The notes under the pieces are model-generated. The model ran no database searches, was not told the origin of the DNA, and was given only the letters and a program-made list of their open reading frames with translations. A stretch of DNA of 21,055 bases from PFJX01 sp037442845 (GTDB taxonomy: Bacteria > Pseudomonadota > Gammaproteobacteria > Burkholderiales > Thiobacillaceae). Every line of letters begins with the position of its first letter. The stretch's first letter is position 1. The stretch is from assembly GCA_037442845.1 (NCBI GenBank), contig JBBIPL010000032.1:1-21055 (forward strand). Reading direction: 5' to 3'. Below, in pieces: positions 1-7,311 of the stretch. Position numbers and translations under genes: made by a program.

Positions 1-93
1 TAATCGACGCCAGGAATTGGATTGGTATTCTCCATGGCAAAAAAATATCAGCATCGCGCACGTGCGTCAAAGGGATACCCATTTTTGCGAAAG

Positions 94-1455
94 TTATTTC
101 ACGTTAACGCCAAACTTCTTCAGTTTTCGCCATAAGGACACGCGGTCAATGCCCAGGATTTTGGCCGCTTCGGTCTTGTTGCCGCCGGACACTTCCAGCG
201 CGCGCAAAATATGTTCACGTTCTTGCGTTTCCAGCGTGGCAGGCGCAGCGGCGCCCGCAGGCGCAAACACGCGCACGGTCAATTTGCCAAGGTGCTGCGG
301 AAGATAATCGAGCGTCAGCGTGTCGCCATCGGCCAGCGCCACGCCGCGCTCGATAAAATTGGACAACTCGCGCACGTTGCCGGGATAGTCGTATTCCATC
401 AGCTGTGCCAGCGCGTCGGGCGCAATGTCGCGCACCGGACGGTTCATGGTGGCGGCGAACTTGCGCAGCAGGTAGTAGGCCAGCAGCGGAATGTCGCTAC
501 GCCGTTCACGCAAGGCGGGCAGCGAAAGCGTGATGACGTTGAGACGGAAATACAGATCCGCGCGCATCTGCCCGGCATCCATCGCCGCTTGCAGGTCGCG
601 GTTGCTGGCGGCGATGATGCGCACATCGACTTTCGTCGGCTCAATCGCGCCCACCCGCAGCACTTCGCGTTCCTGCAAGACGCGCAGTAATTTGATCTGC
701 ACGCTCATGGGCAATTCCGCCACTTCATCCAGAAACAGCGTGCCGCCATCGGCGGCTTCGATCAGTCCGGTCTTGCGCGCCTGCGCGCCAGTAAACGCGC
801 CTTTTTCGTGGCCAAACAACTCACTCGCCGCCAGGTCTTCGGATAGCGCGCCGCAGTTGAATGCGACAAATGCGCCCGTTGCGCGACGGCTGTGCTGGTG
901 CAGGTAGCGTGCCAACAACTCTTTTCCTGTACCGGATTCGCCATGGATGACGACGTTGCTGTCGGTGCTGGCGAGTTTGCGCGCGGTTTCCAGCGTGCGC
1001 TGCATGCCCAGATCCTGGGTGACGATGGTGTACGGCTTTTCCAGCATCTCGACCTGGATTTTCAGCTCGGTGTTTTCGCGCCGCACGCGACGCAATTCCA
1101 GCGCGCTTTTCACCACTTCGCGCGCTTCGGCCAGGCGAAACGGCTTGGCCAGATAATGAAACGCGCCTGCCTTCATCGCCTCTACCGCAGAATCGAGCGT
1201 GGCGTGACCGGTAATCATGATCACCGGCACATCGGGATAGTTTTCCCGCGCCACGCGCAACACTTCCATGCCATCCACGCCGGGCATTTTCAGGTCGGTC
1301 AAAACCAGGTCGTAGCCCGTATTCGCCAACGCTTCCAGCCCCGCCGCACCATCCTTGCAGGCGGTCACACCGTAACCCGCGCGTTCCAGCACATGGCTCA
1401 GATTGGACAAGGCAATCGCCTCATCGTCGATGATCAGAATTTTCACGTCGCTCAT
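94..1455 (-). CDS. NtrC-family sigma-54-dependent response regulator
   Basis: This is a cytoplasmic transcription activator that should turn on sigma-54 promoters when phosphorylated by its partner kinase. Visible domains (453 aa): an N-terminal receiver with the acidic pair D10/D11 and probable phospho-acceptor D54 in VLTDLKMPG; a central AAA+ domain with Walker A GESGTGKE (172-179), the sigma-54-contact loop GAFTGA (219-224) and Walker B GGTLFLDE (237-244); and a C-terminal Fis-type helix-turn-helix (about 425-447, NKTEAAKILGIDRVSLWRKL). All hallmark residues are intact and the length is normal for the family. Its ATG overlaps the stop of the upstream kinase gene by 4 bases, so the two are translationally coupled. 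Its likely target is the sigma-54 promoter in the divergent intergenic region (see 2918-3046), which is an inference from position. It resembles HoxA of hydrogenase systems only at family level, and nothing here ties it to the hyp genes. Confidence 0.95.
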   Translation of the reverse strand: MSDVKILIIDDEAIALSNLSHVLERAGYGVTACKDGAAGLEALANTGYDLVLTDLKMPGVDGMEVLRVARENYPDVPVIMITGHATLDSAVEAMKAGAFHYLAKPFRLAEAREVVKSALELRRVRRENTELKIQVEMLEKPYTIVTQDLGMQRTLETARKLASTDSNVVIHGESGTGKELLARYLHQHSRRATGAFVAFNCGALSEDLAASELFGHEKGAFTGAQARKTGLIEAADGGTLFLDEVAELPMSVQIKLLRVLQEREVLRVGAIEPTKVDVRIIAASNRDLQAAMDAGQMRADLYFRLNVITLSLPALRERRSDIPLLAYYLLRKFAATMNRPVRDIAPDALAQLMEYDYPGNVRELSNFIERGVALADGDTLTLDYLPQHLGKLTVRVFAPAGAAAPATLETQEREHILRALEVSGGNKTEAAKILGIDRVSLWRKLKKFGVNVK

Positions 1456-2900
1456 GCGCGCTCCTCGCTCAATGGCAGCCAGATGGAAAACAGCGCACCG
1501 CCAATGGCGGCCTGCCCGACGACGATCACCCCCTGGTGTTCGCTGATGATTTCTTCCACCAGATACAAACCCAGCCCGGTGCCTTCGCCCTGCCCCTTGC
1601 TGGTGACAAACGGGTCGAACATGCGCTCGCGCAAGGCTTCCGGAATGCCGGGGCCGTCATCGGCCACGCTAAAACACAGTGCGCGCGGGGCCTGCATCAA
1701 CATCGCCGGGTCGCCCACCATCAGCCCGTTGTCCACCTGCTCTGCATCCCAGTGCGCGGTTTTCGCCGACAGCTCGATGTGGCGCGCACCGGCATCAGCG
1801 GCATTCTTGATGAGATTGATAAAGACCTGGAGCATTCTGTCCCGATCCAGCGGCAGACGAATGTCCTCACTCGTCTGCACGCAGAGTTTGACCGCCTCGG
1901 GAATCTGGCGATGCACCAGTTCAACCGCCGCCTGAACCAGTTCGGCGGCATCGTGCAGTGCCCGCTGCGTCTGCGGCTGGCGCACGCTATCCAGCAGACG
2001 GCGCACGATGCGGCGCGCGCGTTCGGTTTCGCCGTCAATCTGCGCCAGCCAGCGTTCGCGGCTTGCCTGTTCCGCATCGCAGCCTTCTTCGATCAGCAGT
2101 TGCGCCGAGGTTGAAATGTTCGACAAGGGATTATTCAGCTCATGCGCGACCCCGGAGACCAGCACGCCCAGGGCGGCGGTTTTTTCGTTGCGCCGGGCCA
2201 GATCCTGCTGATGCCGCATGTGCTTGATCATGGTGTTGAAGGCGCTGACGAAGGAACGGATTTCCGGGTCGTTGGACGGCAGCGGCAAGCTGCGCGCGCG
2301 ACCTTCGTCGATCGCCACCAGGCCTTCTTCCAGTTTGCGCAAAGGTCGCACCACGCTACGCAGCAGATACCAGCCGCCTGCAATTTCCAGCAGCACCACG
2401 GTAATGAGCGCGACTAGCAATAAACGTCCGGCTTCCTGCGTGCCTGTGGAAAGCCGCGCGCGTTCGCTCACCAACAAGGCGCGGGTTGTTTCATACATCT
2501 GGTTGCCCAGCTTGCGGATTTCTTGTTGCGCCTTGATTTGCCGTTCCGGACTCAAGCTCGGGTAGGCCAGCACGGCGGATTCGTAGGTTTTGAACGTCTC
2601 GATCAAGTTGTCGATGCGCGCGCTGCCTGCCACCTGAACCAGGGTATGCCGGTACGTTTTCAGCAAATACCGCGCCTCGGCCGCCTCGGTGGAAAAATGT
2701 TGCAGCCCTTCGACATCCTTGTAGAGAAACAGGTTTTTCTCATCGCGGCGCATTTCCAGCGCGGCGCGGCGCAGGTCGGCCACCGCCTGGCCTTCCTCGA
2801 TTTGCTGTTTGAGTGAATGCAAATCGACGAACACCACCACGGCAAAGCCAAGCAGTGTCAGTTTGGAAAACCCGTAAACACTGAGTATCTTGCGGCGCAC
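1452..2900 (-). CDS. Membrane sensor histidine kinase (HAMP-HisKA-HATPase)
   Basis: The protein (482 aa, GTG start) is a classical inner-membrane sensor kinase, the evident partner of the response regulator that follows it. An N-terminal membrane helix (about 12-28) and a second one (about 158-180, LLLVALITVVLLEIAGGWYLL region) enclose a ~130-residue, mostly helical extracytoplasmic sensor. A HAMP linker (about 180-232) follows, then HisKA with phospho-acceptor H253 in VAHELNNPLS, and the ATPase domain with N box N362/N366 (INLIKNAADA), G1 DDGPGIP (414-420) and G2 GEGTGLGL (438-445). The helical sensor region carries RRDEKNLFLY, a pattern seen in four-helix-bundle type sensors; the ligand cannot be read from the sequence. 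No in-frame ATG exists nearby upstream, which supports the GTG start. The gene is first in a two-gene operon, and an inverted repeat (2918-2932) lies just upstream, allowing autoregulation. Confidence 0.93.
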   Translation of the reverse strand: MRRKILSVYGFSKLTLLGFAVVVFVDLHSLKQQIEEGQAVADLRRAALEMRRDEKNLFLYKDVEGLQHFSTEAAEARYLLKTYRHTLVQVAGSARIDNLIETFKTYESAVLAYPSLSPERQIKAQQEIRKLGNQMYETTRALLVSERARLSTGTQEAGRLLLVALITVVLLEIAGGWYLLRSVVRPLRKLEEGLVAIDEGRARSLPLPSNDPEIRSFVSAFNTMIKHMRHQQDLARRNEKTAALGVLVSGVAHELNNPLSNISTSAQLLIEEGCDAEQASRERWLAQIDGETERARRIVRRLLDSVRQPQTQRALHDAAELVQAAVELVHRQIPEAVKLCVQTSEDIRLPLDRDRMLQVFINLIKNAADAGARHIELSAKTAHWDAEQVDNGLMVGDPAMLMQAPRALCFSVADDGPGIPEALRERMFDPFVTSKGQGEGTGLGLYLVEEIISEHQGVIVVGQAAIGGALFSIWLPLSEERA

Positions 2901-2917
2901 GGCAAACCCATTTATTA

Positions 2918-2991
2918 GTTGCGATTCGCAACATGTTACGTTACAATTGTTGTTATCTGCAACACTTTATGTTGCACAGGCAGCCGCAACA
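2918..2991. promoter_or_regulatory. Cluster of GTTGC/GCAAC inverted repeats, probable activator (UAS) sites
   Basis: Two inverted repeats built on the same half-site stand between the divergent kinase and stress-like genes. One is GTTGC-N5-GCAAC at 2918-2932; the other is TGCAACA-N5-TGTTGCA at 2958-2976. A fifth half-site, GCAAC, is at 2986-2990. NtrC-type activators typically bind such dyads upstream of sigma-54 promoters, here about 55-125 bases before the -24 element at 3029. Assignment to the adjacent response regulator is an inference from position. Confidence 0.65.
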
Positions 2992-3028
2992 AATCGCTTT
3001 ATCAAACAAAAACAGACAGTTAACAATC

Positions 3029-3044
3029 TGGCACGCAAGCTGCT
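3029..3044 (+). promoter_or_regulatory. Sigma-54 (-24/-12) promoter
   Basis: The sequence TGGCACGCAAGCTGCT matches the sigma-54 consensus TGGCACG-N4-TTGCW except at the first T of the -12 element and has the required GG-N10-GC spacing (GG 3030-3031, GC 3042-3043). It lies 40 bases before the ATG at 3084, leaving room for a short leader with the ribosome site GGAGAG near 3072-3077. The adjacent gene for a sigma-54 activator and the upstream dyads support it. Confidence 0.75.
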
Positions 3045-3083
3045 TAATGTTGTTTACCCCCAATTTTCTATCGGAGAGCCAAC

Positions 3084-3647
3084 ATGAACCTGCCTGCTTC
3101 CATTCGCCAAATCCTCGACGCCCTGGCTTATGCCTATGCCGGAGACTATCTGAGCCTGAGCCAAAAGCACGCTGTGCTGTCTGGCACTTCGACGGTCGCG
3201 CGCGTGGCCGAGTTTTCTGCGCCTGCCGCCAAGTCCTCGCAGGCACGCATCGGCCTGTATCTGGGCAGTGAGCTGTCTGAAGAGGTGATGCAATACGTCA
3301 CCCGTACCTGCGTCGAGATGCACTATCAGCTCACGATCCTCACTCTGCAAAGCCAAAAAGACACCGAGGCGCTGCTCGCTCCGTATCGCACTCTACTGGA
3401 TGCATCCGACCTGAAGCCCACTATAGTCACGCTGTCCGGCGACCCGCTGCGCGGGCTCACAACCGCCCTGCGCCGCCAGCCCGACATCGCGTTTCTGGTC
3501 TGCAACGAAACCGGCTACCTGGGACGCAGCATGTTGAACGGCACGCAAAACCAGTTGCCGGTTCCGGTGGTGCTGGTCACTCATGCATCCAGGCATGACG
3601 CGCGCGGCGTGCAGCCTGCGCAAACCAGTATTAGCCGCGCAGCTTGA
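3084..3647 (+). CDS. Universal-stress-protein-like small alpha/beta protein
   Basis: This 187-aa soluble protein has no signal peptide or membrane segment. From about residue 55 the pattern looks like a UspA-type alpha/beta fold: strand ARIGLYLG, helix, strand LTILTLQS, helix, strand TIVTLSGDP, helix, strand IAFLVCNE, then a glycine-containing loop (GYLGRSMLNG) and a last strand VPVVLVT. The loop only loosely resembles the G-2x-G-9x-G(S/T) ATP motif of ATP-binding Usp proteins, so nucleotide binding is uncertain. The first ~50 residues and the last ~20 look like less conserved tails. A good ribosome site (GGAGAG) precedes the ATG. The gene has its own sigma-54 promoter and its own terminator, so it appears to be the dedicated output of the divergent two-component system. 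Function is unknown; the fold assignment is an inference. Confidence 0.7.
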   Translation: MNLPASIRQILDALAYAYAGDYLSLSQKHAVLSGTSTVARVAEFSAPAAKSSQARIGLYLGSELSEEVMQYVTRTCVEMHYQLTILTLQSQKDTEALLAPYRTLLDASDLKPTIVTLSGDPLRGLTTALRRQPDIAFLVCNETGYLGRSMLNGTQNQLPVPVVLVTHASRHDARGVQPAQTSISRAA

Positions 3648-3669
3648 TCGCGCCTGATCGCTGGTCTTT

Positions 3670-3698
3670 TGCGGCGCACCACGCCGCATTATTTTTTT
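3670..3698 (+). terminator. Rho-independent terminator after the stress-like gene
   Basis: A perfect 7-bp stem TGCGGCG/CGCCGCA with the 5-nt loop CACCA is followed by TTATTTTTTT. It lies 23 bases after the stop of the stress-like gene and before the transporter gene, so the two are probably separate transcription units, or the transporter is only partly reached by read-through. Confidence 0.85.
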
Positions 3699-3745
3699 AG
3701 CGGGCGCGGTGAACTGCACCCGGATGCATTGATGGTTGGCCACTC

Positions 3746-5788
3746 ATGAATCGTTTTTTTCCGTTCCTGTCCTGGTTTCCGATGCGCGCCGACACCCTGC
3801 GCAGCGATTTGTTGGCCGGCATCAGCGTGGCGCTGATCCTGGTCCCGCAGGCCATGGCCTACGCCGCATTGGCCGGCCTGCCCGTGGTGTATGGCCTGTA
3901 CGCCTCGTTTCTGCCGGTGATGATCGCGTCGATGTGGGGCTCGTCGCGCTTTTTACACACCGGGCCGGTGGCGCTGCTGTCACTGATGTCCGCCGCCGCC
4001 ATCGAGCCGCTGGCCAGCCGCGGCAGCGATGAATTCATCGCGCTGTCGGTGATGCTGGCCTTGATGGTCGGCGTGCTGCGTTTTGGCCTGGGCGCGTTCC
4101 GCATGGGCGTGCTGATCAATTTTGCCTCGCATCCGGTGATCAACGGTTTTACCAACGCCGCCGCGCTCATCATCGGCCTGTCCTTGCTTAACACCTTCAT
4201 CAATGTGCCCATGCCGCGCTCCGACATGTTCCTGCGCGATTTGTGGCATGTGATCGAGCAAATTCCGCTGGCGCACTGGCCAACGATTGCTTTCGGACTG
4301 GGCACGCTGGCGCTGTTGCAGCTGTTGAAAAAAATCGCCCCAAAATGGCCGGGTGTGCTGATCGTGGTGATTATCGGCACGGTGCTTTCCGCCGCCTCCG
4401 GTTTTGAGAAAACCGCCGTCGTCAAACCCGAGCAGATTGCGGATAGCGCGGCACGCGCCGATTTTGAAGCTGTCGCCAAATTCGAATCCGAATTGAAATC
4501 GCTCAAGCAGCGGCAAAGCCAGTTGGTCCATGACTTGAGCGCGCAAAAATCTTCCAGCACCGACTACAGCCCGGAGGCCGAGTTGCTGCGTCTGCAAGGG
4601 CAGGAGCAAAGCCTCAAGAAAGAGCTGTACGGTCTCAGGGTCACGGCATATCGGCACACGCTAACGCCTGTCACGGATGCGGCTGGCAGCATCACCTTCC
4701 AGACCGCCGAGTCCAGCTTTTTGCGCCCCGGCTGGCATTTTCAGGGCATCAAGGACGGACAGATCAAGCTTTCGGGCGGCGGCCAGGTGGTGGGCAACAT
4801 CCCTGCCGGTTTGCCGCATTTTGCTGTTCCCATGCTGGATTTTGGCATCATGGGCGGCCTGTTGGGCACGGCGCTGATCATGGCGCTGATCGGCTTTATG
4901 GAAGCCACTTCCATCTCGCGCGTGCTGGCCGCGCAAAGCCGCGAGAAACTCAACCCCAACCAGGAACTCATGGGCCAGGGGCTGGCCAACGTGGTGGGCA
5001 GTTTTTTCCAGAGTTACACCGTCTCCGGTTCGTTCTCGCGCTCGGCGGTAGCCGCCAAATCCGGCGCGCGCACCGGCTTTTACGCGCTGATCAGCGCGCT
5101 GGCCGTGGTGGCGACCATGCTGTTTTTCACCGAATATTTTTACCATCTGCCGCAATCAGTATTGGCCGCCATCGTCATGAGCGCTGTTTTTGGCCTGATC
5201 GACTTTGGCGCCCTGCGTCACGCCTGGAAAGTGCGTACCAGTGACGGCGTGGTCGGCCTCATCACCTTTCTGTCCACGCTGTGGATGGCACCGCAACTCG
5301 CCAACGGCGTGCTGGTTGGCGTGGTGCTAACCATTCTGCTGTTTTTGCATGGGGTGATGCAGCCGCGTAGCGAAATCCTGGGCAAGACCCGCGACGGCAC
5401 GCTGGCCGGCGCAGTGACCCACGATCTCGCACCCGTCAGCGAAAATTACGTCGTGCTGCGTTTTGATGCTTCGCTGGTGTTCATCAACTCGGCCTACTTC
5501 GAAGAAGCCGTGATGAAAGCCCTGGCGCAATTTCCGCAGGCGCACGCTGTGCTGGTCATTGGCAACGGCATCAACCGCATCGACGCCACTGGCGAGGAGA
5601 AACTCCGCACCCTGACCAAAGAACTGAAACAGGCCAATGTCAGCCTGATGTTCTCCGGCCTGAAAAAACCCGTGCGCGACACGCTGCAACGCGCCGGCCT
5701 CGACGAAGTGATTGGTCGCGAGAATATTTTCTCCAACAAAAATGTCGCCTTGAACGAACTGGCGCGACGGTATGACACCAACGCGTAG
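3746..5788 (+). CDS. SulP-family inorganic anion transporter with STAS domain
   Basis: This is an inner-membrane SulP (SLC26-like) anion transporter, 680 aa. The N-terminal transport domain starts with the conserved block DLLAGISVALILVPQAMAYA (21-40), continues with HTGPVALLSL (71-80) and includes the family motif region SGSFSRSAVAAKSGARTG (427-444). The C-terminal STAS domain (about 560-680) contains INRIDATGEEKL, matching the conserved D-x-(S/T)-G loop. The substrate may be sulfate, bicarbonate or another anion; sequence alone does not decide. Between the transmembrane part ending near residue 218 and the conserved VVGNIPAGLP (348-357) lies an atypical insert of about 125 residues, rich in charged residues and with coiled-coil character at 236-296. 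The ribosome site is weak and the start was chosen because conserved sequence begins soon after it. Cotranscription with the stress-like gene is disfavoured by the terminator between them. Confidence 0.92.
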   Translation: MNRFFPFLSWFPMRADTLRSDLLAGISVALILVPQAMAYAALAGLPVVYGLYASFLPVMIASMWGSSRFLHTGPVALLSLMSAAAIEPLASRGSDEFIALSVMLALMVGVLRFGLGAFRMGVLINFASHPVINGFTNAAALIIGLSLLNTFINVPMPRSDMFLRDLWHVIEQIPLAHWPTIAFGLGTLALLQLLKKIAPKWPGVLIVVIIGTVLSAASGFEKTAVVKPEQIADSAARADFEAVAKFESELKSLKQRQSQLVHDLSAQKSSSTDYSPEAELLRLQGQEQSLKKELYGLRVTAYRHTLTPVTDAAGSITFQTAESSFLRPGWHFQGIKDGQIKLSGGGQVVGNIPAGLPHFAVPMLDFGIMGGLLGTALIMALIGFMEATSISRVLAAQSREKLNPNQELMGQGLANVVGSFFQSYTVSGSFSRSAVAAKSGARTGFYALISALAVVATMLFFTEYFYHLPQSVLAAIVMSAVFGLIDFGALRHAWKVRTSDGVVGLITFLSTLWMAPQLANGVLVGVVLTILLFLHGVMQPRSEILGKTRDGTLAGAVTHDLAPVSENYVVLRFDASLVFINSAYFEEAVMKALAQFPQAHAVLVIGNGINRIDATGEEKLRTLTKELKQANVSLMFSGLKKPVRDTLQRAGLDEVIGRENIFSNKNVALNELARRYDTNA

Positions 5789-5831
5789 TGGCTACGCCGA
5801 GCCCCGCTCTCGTCGCGCCGAGCACTCCACA

Positions 5832-5872
5832 CGCACAAACCCGCCTTCGGGCGCGTACAACTGAGGTTTTTA
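5832..5872. repeat. 41-bp dispersed repeat, copy 1
   Basis: The 41 bases from CGCACAAACCCGCC to GGTTTTTA recur at 7595-7635 in the same orientation with only 2 mismatches. The core contains a small CGCC-TTCG-GGCG hairpin and outer AAACCC/GGTTT pairing, so it looks terminator-like. This copy ends directly before the tnpB fragment. Confidence 0.85.
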
Positions 5873-5874
5873 AA

Positions 5875-6066
5875 ATGATCATCCCTTGCCAGGTCTGGCT
5901 CGCCATCGAACCGGTCGACATGCGTCTGGGCATCGACGGCCTCTCCCTCCGGGTCCAGGAAACCCTCTGCCGCGCAGCCTGTGACGGCGGCGCGGTCGCC
6001 TTTCGCAACAAGCGCGGCAACCGCCTCAAACTCCTTGCCTGGGACGGTACCGGCGTCTGGCTGTAA
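5875..6066 (+). pseudogene. tnpB: IS66-family TnpB (Orf2) N-terminal fragment
   Basis: The 63-residue product matches the start of the IS66 accessory protein TnpB: a WLAIEPVDMRLGIDGLS block, then VAFRNKRGNRLKLLAWDGTG. Full-length TnpB is normally about 115 aa; here the frame stops right after DGTGVWL, where a long hairpin (6064-6117) begins. Upstream there is no tnpA, and downstream there is no tnpC transposase, so this is a dead remnant of an insertion sequence. Its 5' side is joined directly to the 41-bp dispersed repeat. A very short frame after the hairpin (about 6116-6164, MEDLQADLDQALAAV) may be further debris but cannot be assigned. Confidence 0.85.
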
Positions 6067-6117
6067 GCGTCCGGCCCACCCCTCTGGACAGAGTCAGAGG
6101 GGTGGACCGGACGCTTA
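6064..6117. repeat. 23-bp inverted repeat, possible back-to-back IS66 ends
   Basis: Two 23-nt arms (6064-6086 and 6095-6117), complementary except at one position, flank an 8-nt loop. The outer ends read TAAGCGTCCGG and CCGGACGCTTA. From memory, IS66-family terminal repeats begin GTAAGCG, and the base before the left arm is G, so the structure may be fused element ends or a minimal derivative. It could also act as a terminator-like hairpin, although no U-tract follows. Confidence 0.6.
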
Positions 6118-6196
6118 TGGAGGATTTACAGGCGGATCTGGATCAGGCGCTTGCCGCCGTGTAGCGCCGGCATCCTTGCCGCCGCCATGGGCTGGA

Positions 6197-7039
6197 TCAG
6201 CGTTTGCGCGCGACCGGCGCCGAGGCCGCGCTGATCCGGGCGTAATGCCCGGTGACGCGGTCCATCACTTCGAGCAGGCGCTCGCTGGTGGTGGCGACAT
6301 TGGTGGCGTAGGTCATCGTGTCCTTGCCGCCGACATCCTGTTGCTTCAGCGCCTCGTCGAAGAACAGCCACTGGGTGCGCGCCAGTTCCAGTTCGTTCTT
6401 GATGGTGTTGTCGTTTTCCCGCGCCTTGCCGAGCGCGTCCAGGGCGCTGACGAACTCGCGCCGAGCCAGTTGCGCCTCCTGTTCCAGCGACGGGGATTTG
6501 ATGCCCCAGACGCGGAACATGTAGAACTTGGCCATGCGCTGCGACAGCATGCGCTGGCGACCGGCGATGTTGATCAGGCGGCCGACGTTGCTGGCCGCGT
6601 GCAGTTCCAGTTGCGTGGTGGCCAAATGCGCGCTGCGCAACACATCCTCGTTGAGGGTGGCGATCAGGCGGGCGTTGTCGAGGTTGGGTTTGCCGGAAAG
6701 GAGGCCCTGGTATTTCCGCCAAAGCGTGTCCAGTTCGGCATAGCTTTCCTTGATGTCCGGCGTCGGCGCATAGGCCTTGAGTTCGGCCAGTTGCTCGCTG
6801 AAGCGCTGCTTGGACTGGGCCAGGATTTTTTCCGAACGTCCCGGCAGGATGCCCAGGCCGATCTGGCAATATGCCTTGGCCATGCGCTGCGACAGCATGC
6901 GCTGGCGACCGGCCTTGTTGATGGCGTCGCCGATGTCCGTGATGCCGGCCGCCCGTGCCAGCCCGGCGGGCAGCAGGGTCATGATGCCGACCCCCGCCGT
7001 GCTCAATAGAAATTGTCTGCGCGTGATATCGCCTTTCAT
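6197..7039 (-). CDS. Tat-exported protein with two PilJ-type sensor domains
   Basis: This 280-aa protein carries an N-terminal twin-arginine signal (TRRQFLLS, residues 6-13, then a hydrophobic stretch and a probable cleavage after ALARA near residue 30). The mature part contains two copies of the PilJ/NarX-type sensory helix motif, NKAGRQRMLSQRMAK (41-55) and NIAGRQRMLSQRMAK (157-171), each followed by helical sequence. Such domains normally form the periplasmic sensor of chemoreceptors or nitrate sensors; here there is no membrane anchor, HAMP or signalling domain, so it would be a free periplasmic helical-bundle protein. The ATG is supported by the immediately following Tat motif. A shared role with the neighbours is not evident: IS66 debris lies downstream and aspS debris upstream. 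Confidence 0.85.
   Translation of the reverse strand: MKGDITRRQFLLSTAGVGIMTLLPAGLARAAGITDIGDAINKAGRQRMLSQRMAKAYCQIGLGILPGRSEKILAQSKQRFSEQLAELKAYAPTPDIKESYAELDTLWRKYQGLLSGKPNLDNARLIATLNEDVLRSAHLATTQLELHAASNVGRLINIAGRQRMLSQRMAKFYMFRVWGIKSPSLEQEAQLARREFVSALDALGKARENDNTIKNELELARTQWLFFDEALKQQDVGGKDTMTYATNVATTSERLLEVMDRVTGHYARISAASAPVARKR
6527..6565. repeat. 39-bp intragenic direct repeat, copy 1
   Basis: The 39 bases encoding the second AGRQRMLSQRMAK motif of the PilJ-domain protein are identical to 6875-6913, which encode the first motif. Identity at silent positions suggests a recent duplication or gene conversion. Confidence 0.9.
6875..6913. repeat. 39-bp intragenic direct repeat, copy 2
   Basis: Identical partner of 6527-6565, encoding the first AGRQRMLSQRMAK motif of the PilJ-domain protein. 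Confidence 0.9.
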
Positions 7040-7266
7040 GCCTGACTACCCTTGTTATGCGGATGGCAAGCCACGTCGCTCGCCTATCGCGATGAATCTA
7101 TCCAATTACCGATGGCGACGACGGGGAACGAGGGAGTATTACTTTGGAGGTATTGCGTCAGGGTGCTTGTGCCTTTCCGATTGGCACCCACGCTCCAGCG
7201 TTCAGGGTGGCGTTGCCGGCGAGCTCCCAAAATTGCCGTCCCCGCGGGACATGACACCGGCGCCAC
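7040..7266. other. Intergenic region between PilJ-domain gene and aspS remnant
   Basis: No convincing gene is present. There is a perfect small hairpin ACGCT-CC-AGCGT at about 7189-7200 inside a stretch (CACCCACGCTCCAGCGT) that resembles dispersed repeats I have seen in betaproteobacterial genomes; a second copy is not present in this window. The promoter of the PilJ-domain gene should lie here on the minus strand but I could not pick one with confidence. Confidence 0.4.
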
Positions 7267-7291
7267 AAAAAACGGGGGCCGCGGCCCCCGT
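7267..7291 (-). terminator. Rho-independent terminator of the aspS remnant
   Basis: On the minus strand an ACGGGGGCC/GGCCCCCGT stem is followed by TTTTTT. It lies about 20 bases past the aspS stop codon and appears to be the native aspS terminator kept together with the gene's 3' end. Confidence 0.85.
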
Positions 7292-7311
7292 CATTCCGGT
7301 CGCGAACCCGT

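Noticed and set aside
1..93. Terminator after the response-regulator gene
   Set aside because: A short CGCACGTGCG palindrome and an A-tract exist but they are not arranged as a convincing stem plus U-run.
94..2900. Two-component pair as the hydrogenase regulators HoxJ/HoxA
   Set aside because: The kinase has a membrane-bound periplasmic sensor, whereas HoxJ is a soluble PAS kinase. The pair lies more than 10 kb away with its own nearby sigma-54 target.
6116..6164. Short frame MEDLQADLDQALAAV as the start of the IS66 transposase
   Set aside because: Only 15 codons before a stop and no recognisable TnpC motif, so it cannot be assigned.
6126..6869. 247-codon minus-strand frame inside the PilJ-domain gene
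   Set aside because: It is a frame-shifted shadow of the PilJ-domain gene, rich in Arg/Gln/Gly and lacking any domain.
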